From positions 1 through 8,536 of the forward strand of contig JAKBNO010000058.1 of assembly GCA_021831005.1 (NCBI GenBank): DNA of 8,536 bases, in the 5' to 3' direction. Below the pieces are notes generated by a model, which searched no databases, was not told the origin of the DNA, and saw only the letters and a program-made list of their open reading frames with translations. Made by a program: the position numbers and the translations under genes. The DNA is from Thermoplasmata archaeon. GTDB taxonomy: Archaea > Thermoplasmatota > Thermoplasmata > Thermoplasmatales > GCA-001856825. The stretch's first letter is position 1; each line of letters begins with the position of its first letter. Shown piece after piece: positions 5,917 through 8,536 of this stretch.

Positions 5917-7569
5917 ATGTTATCAGGACAAATCCCTATCCTAGTTTTGAAAGAAGGTTCGACTAGGGAATCAGGTAAAGATGCACAAAGAAACAATATA
6001 GAAGCCGCAAAGGCTATTGCAGATACAGTCAAATCGGCCCTGGGTCCAAAAGGTATGGACAAGATGCTGGTGGATTCCCTGGGAGATATCACCATATCCA
6101 ATGATGGTGCGACAATAATGAAGCAAATGGATGTAGATCATCCAATTGCAAAGATGATAATTGAAATTGCAAAGAGTCAGGATCAAGAAGTGGGAGATGG
6201 AACTACCACCGCAGTCGTTATAGCGGGCGAATTATTGAAACAGGCGGAGCTTCTGCTTGACCAGAATGTGCACCCAACAATAATAGCAAATGGGTACAAG
6301 TTGGCTGCAAACAAGACAGCGGAAATACTTGCGAACATTTCTGACAAGAAAGAAAATGACGAAATCTTGAAGAATGTAGCTCTAACTGCGATGACCGGAA
6401 AGAATGTTGGTGGAGTAACTGAATTCCTTGCGAAGATGGCAATGAAGGCAGTCAAGAACATAGTTGAGGAGAGAGAAGGCAAGAAGATGGTTGATGTTGA
6501 CAACATCCTGGTTCAGAAGAAATTCGGAGGAGGAATAACTGACTCCGAACTTATAGAGGGGGTTGTGATCGACAAGGAGAAGGTCCATCCAAGAATGCCA
6601 AATGAAGTTAAAAATTCAAAGATAGCCTTGATCGACTCCGGACTTGAAATCAAGAAGACCGAGATAGACGCGAAGGTCCAGATTACAGATCCGTCCAAGA
6701 TACAGGCTTTTCTAGATCAGGAAGAAGAAACTCTAAGAGAAATGGTAAACAAAGTGAAGAAGGCAGGCGCAAATGTCCTGATGAGCCAGAAGGGAATAGA
6801 CGATCTTGCACAGCACTTCCTGGCAAAGGAAGGAATTTACTCCGTCAGGAGAGTAAAGAAGAGCGACATGGAGAAGATCGCAAAGGCCACAGGAGCTAAG
6901 ATAATCACGAATTTGGACGACCTATCTTCCAAGGACCTTGGAAATGCAGAGAAGACGGAAGAGAGGAAAATCGGAGACGATAAATTAACATTCATCACCG
7001 GGTGCAAATATCCAAAGGCAGTTTCAATCCTCATAAGAGGCGGAACGCAACACACGATAGATGAAGTGGAGAGAGCACTACACGATGCACTCAAAGTGGT
7101 TGGGGTTGCAATAGAAGATGGTTCATTTGTAACAGGCGGAGGAGCAATTGAAGCTGAACTGGCATATCAACTCAAGAAATACGCACCCACAGTGGGTGGA
7201 AGGGAACAGCTTGCCATTGAAACATTTGCTAACGCCCTAGAGATCGTACCAAGAACCCTGGCGGAGAATGCTGGAATGGATCCAATCGATTCATTGCTGA
7301 AACTGAGATCTGAACACCAGATGGGAAACAAGAATGCTGGAATCGATACTATGGAAGGAGAGGTAGGAGATCTCTTTAAGAAGAATGTTGTAGAACCAGT
7401 TAGAGTGAAGTCTCACGCAATAGAGGCAGCTACAGAAGTAGCTACAATGATCCTGAGAATCGACGATGTGATTTCTTCCAAGAAGTCCAGAAGTGAGGGC
7501 CCACCTGGAGGAATGCCTCCTGGAGGCATGGGTGGCATGGAAGGAATGGGCGGAATGCCTCCTATGTAA
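5917..7569 (+). CDS. thsA: Thermosome subunit (group II chaperonin), alpha-type
   Basis: Subunit of the double-ring archaeal chaperonin that folds proteins in the cytoplasm using ATP. The 550 residues match family length. The equatorial domain is about 1-145 and 400-525, the intermediate parts flank it, and the apical domain is about 215-365. Nucleotide-binding motifs are LGPKGMDKM (42-50), NDGAT (62-66), GDGTTT (93-98, with D94) and VTGGGA (405-410); D390 matches the catalytic Asp. The helical protrusion forming the built-in lid is near 254-283. The C-terminus is a flexible tail of GGM and PPGGM repeats (527-550). Thermoplasma has alpha and beta subunits; the Gly/Met tail and overall sequence look nearer alpha, from memory. 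Strong TATA box and ribosome binding site. Followed after 12 bases by thioredoxin reductase. A partner subunit, if any, is not in the window. Confidence 0.97.
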   Translation: MLSGQIPILVLKEGSTRESGKDAQRNNIEAAKAIADTVKSALGPKGMDKMLVDSLGDITISNDGATIMKQMDVDHPIAKMIIEIAKSQDQEVGDGTTTAVVIAGELLKQAELLLDQNVHPTIIANGYKLAANKTAEILANISDKKENDEILKNVALTAMTGKNVGGVTEFLAKMAMKAVKNIVEEREGKKMVDVDNILVQKKFGGGITDSELIEGVVIDKEKVHPRMPNEVKNSKIALIDSGLEIKKTEIDAKVQITDPSKIQAFLDQEEETLREMVNKVKKAGANVLMSQKGIDDLAQHFLAKEGIYSVRRVKKSDMEKIAKATGAKIITNLDDLSSKDLGNAEKTEERKIGDDKLTFITGCKYPKAVSILIRGGTQHTIDEVERALHDALKVVGVAIEDGSFVTGGGAIEAELAYQLKKYAPTVGGREQLAIETFANALEIVPRTLAENAGMDPIDSLLKLRSEHQMGNKNAGIDTMEGEVGDLFKKNVVEPVRVKSHAIEAATEVATMILRIDDVISSKKSRSEGPPGGMPPGGMGGMEGMGGMPPM

Positions 7570-7577
7570 GGGGGGAT
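7570..7577 (+). promoter_or_regulatory. G-rich ribosome binding site of thioredoxin reductase
   Basis: GGGGGGAT directly follows the thermosome stop codon and ends four bases before the TTG at 7582. It can pair with the pyrimidine-rich 16S rRNA 3' end using a G-U pair. It supports the unusual TTG start. Confidence 0.5.
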
Positions 7578-7581
7578 TCAG

Positions 7582-8535
7582 TTGGAACTCGTATTAGGTG
7601 AAGAGAAACAGGAAATCGAGAAGAGGGACTTCGATCTAGTCATCATAGGGGCTGGGGCTGCAGGTCTTTCTGCAGCCGTTTATGCCACTAGGGCAGGACT
7701 GTCAAATATTGTCATTGATGGTTCCACAGCAGGTGGACTGACTTTAGAAGCACCCCTGGTAGAGAACTATCTCGGTTTCACGGAGATAATTGGTGCAGAA
7801 CTCGCAAAAGAGTTCCTTGACCACGCAAGAAATTACACCAAGATACTTGACAATACACAAGTGATCAAGATCAAAAAAGAAAGTGGGAATTATCTTCTCG
7901 AAACGAAGAAGGGAGAATTCAGGGCTAAGGCAATCCTCTTCGCAACTGGAACAAAACACAAGCACCTTGGCATACCGGGTGAGCACGAATATTTTGGAAA
8001 GGGAGTGAGCTATTGCAGCACGTGCGACGGTTGGCTGTTCAAGAACAAGAAGGTTCTAGTCATAGGCGGTGGAAATTCAGGTGCAATTGCAGCCATTTCG
8101 ATGAAGAAAATTGTCTCAGATCTGAAGATATTCGAATTCATGCCAAAATACATGTGCGAAGATGCCTATGTTAAGCAAATACAATCGATGGACATAGATT
8201 ACAAGAGAAACGTTCAGGTCATAGAGATCAAGGGAGAAGGAAAGCTGGTCAAGACGGTAAGATACAAGGACAGGACAACCGGACAAGAATTCGAGGAAAA
8301 CTTTGATGGCGTATTCGTTTACGTCGGACTGGCGCCACAATCGGAGCTCGCAAAGCAGATCGGGGTGGAAGTTACCGAAAGGGGTTTCATCAAGATCGAC
8401 AGGAGTTGCAGGACGAACGTGGAAAGGGTCTACGCTGCCGGAGACGTGGCAGGATCTTTTGCACAGATAGTCGTCGCAGCGTCTGATGGGGCTATAGCGG
8501 CAGATTCTTGTTACAGGGACCTATACCTTAAATAA
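7582..8535 (+). CDS. trxB: Thioredoxin reductase-like flavoprotein, Thermoplasma type lacking the NADPH motif
   Basis: FAD-dependent disulfide reductase of 317 residues, the usual length for low-molecular-weight thioredoxin reductases, acting on thioredoxin-like partners in the cytoplasm. FAD-binding motifs are IGAGAAG (22-28), ATGT (121-124) and the C-terminal YAAGDVAG (284-291). The redox-active pair is C145 and C148 in YCSTCDG. In the second dinucleotide domain GGGNSGAIAA (162-171) is present, but the HRRxxxR that binds the NADPH 2'-phosphate in ordinary enzymes is replaced by MPKYMCEDAY (187-196). The T. acidophilum enzyme, which I recall has the same change and does not use NADPH, aligns through this whole region and begins similarly, supporting the TTG start. 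Extra Cys are C192, C276 and C310. It lies 12 bases after the thermosome gene, so it is probably co-transcribed. The gene is complete; its stop ends one base before the window end. Confidence 0.94.
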   Translation: MELVLGEEKQEIEKRDFDLVIIGAGAAGLSAAVYATRAGLSNIVIDGSTAGGLTLEAPLVENYLGFTEIIGAELAKEFLDHARNYTKILDNTQVIKIKKESGNYLLETKKGEFRAKAILFATGTKHKHLGIPGEHEYFGKGVSYCSTCDGWLFKNKKVLVIGGGNSGAIAAISMKKIVSDLKIFEFMPKYMCEDAYVKQIQSMDIDYKRNVQVIEIKGEGKLVKTVRYKDRTTGQEFEENFDGVFVYVGLAPQSELAKQIGVEVTERGFIKIDRSCRTNVERVYAAGDVAGSFAQIVVAASDGAIAADSCYRDLYLK

Positions 8536-8536
8536 T

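Noticed and set aside
5901..6506. Several minus-strand open frames opposite the thermosome gene
   Set aside because: They mirror the codons of a highly conserved gene, encode Cys- and Ser-rich low-complexity products and lack promoters.
1..8536. Mobile element, CRISPR array, defence or other accessory system
   Set aside because: No transposase, integrase, terminal repeats or regularly spaced repeats are visible. Gene content is housekeeping and all genes are intact.

Overview
The window reads as ordinary chromosome from a thermoacidophilic archaeon of the Thermoplasmatales group. The support is a group II chaperonin (thermosome) and a thioredoxin reductase that both resemble the Thermoplasma proteins I remember, a split ADP-forming acyl-CoA synthetase, TATA-box promoters, and several start codons 23-26 bases from a TATA-like box with no ribosome binding site (leaderless transcripts). 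The species cannot be named from this. There are nine protein genes and one tRNA. I see no mobile element, CRISPR array, rRNA or integration site.

Layout. Bases 10-787 hold a divergent pair: a DtxR/MntR-type regulator (minus) and a 90-residue two-helix membrane protein of unknown function (plus). Their 112-base shared promoter region carries inverted repeats between two back-to-back TATA boxes. Bases 818-2266 (minus) hold glutamine synthetase followed by tRNA-Val(UAC), with an 18-base palindrome between them. Bases 2424-3395 (plus) hold an MDR-family oxidoreductase. It ends four bases from the end of a convergent three-gene minus-strand operon (3400-5662): a small archaeal protein (DUF5611-like), then the alpha and beta subunits of an ADP-forming acyl-CoA synthetase, each junction an ATGA overlap. 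A 254-base intergenic region separates this from a plus-strand operon: thermosome subunit, then thioredoxin reductase 12 bases later.

Functions. Glutamine synthetase assimilates ammonium. The acyl-CoA synthetase makes ATP and an organic acid from acyl-CoA. The thermosome folds proteins. The thioredoxin reductase passes electrons to disulfide substrates, probably without using NADPH directly. The first gene pair looks like a metal- or redox-responsive regulator with a possible target next to it.

I found no clearly new system. The points most worth following are the thioredoxin reductase lacking the NADPH-binding residues and linked to a chaperonin, the glutamine synthetase lacking the usual feedback arginine, the altered metal site of the DtxR-like regulator together with its palindromic promoter site, and the unknown small protein translationally coupled to the acyl-CoA synthetase.
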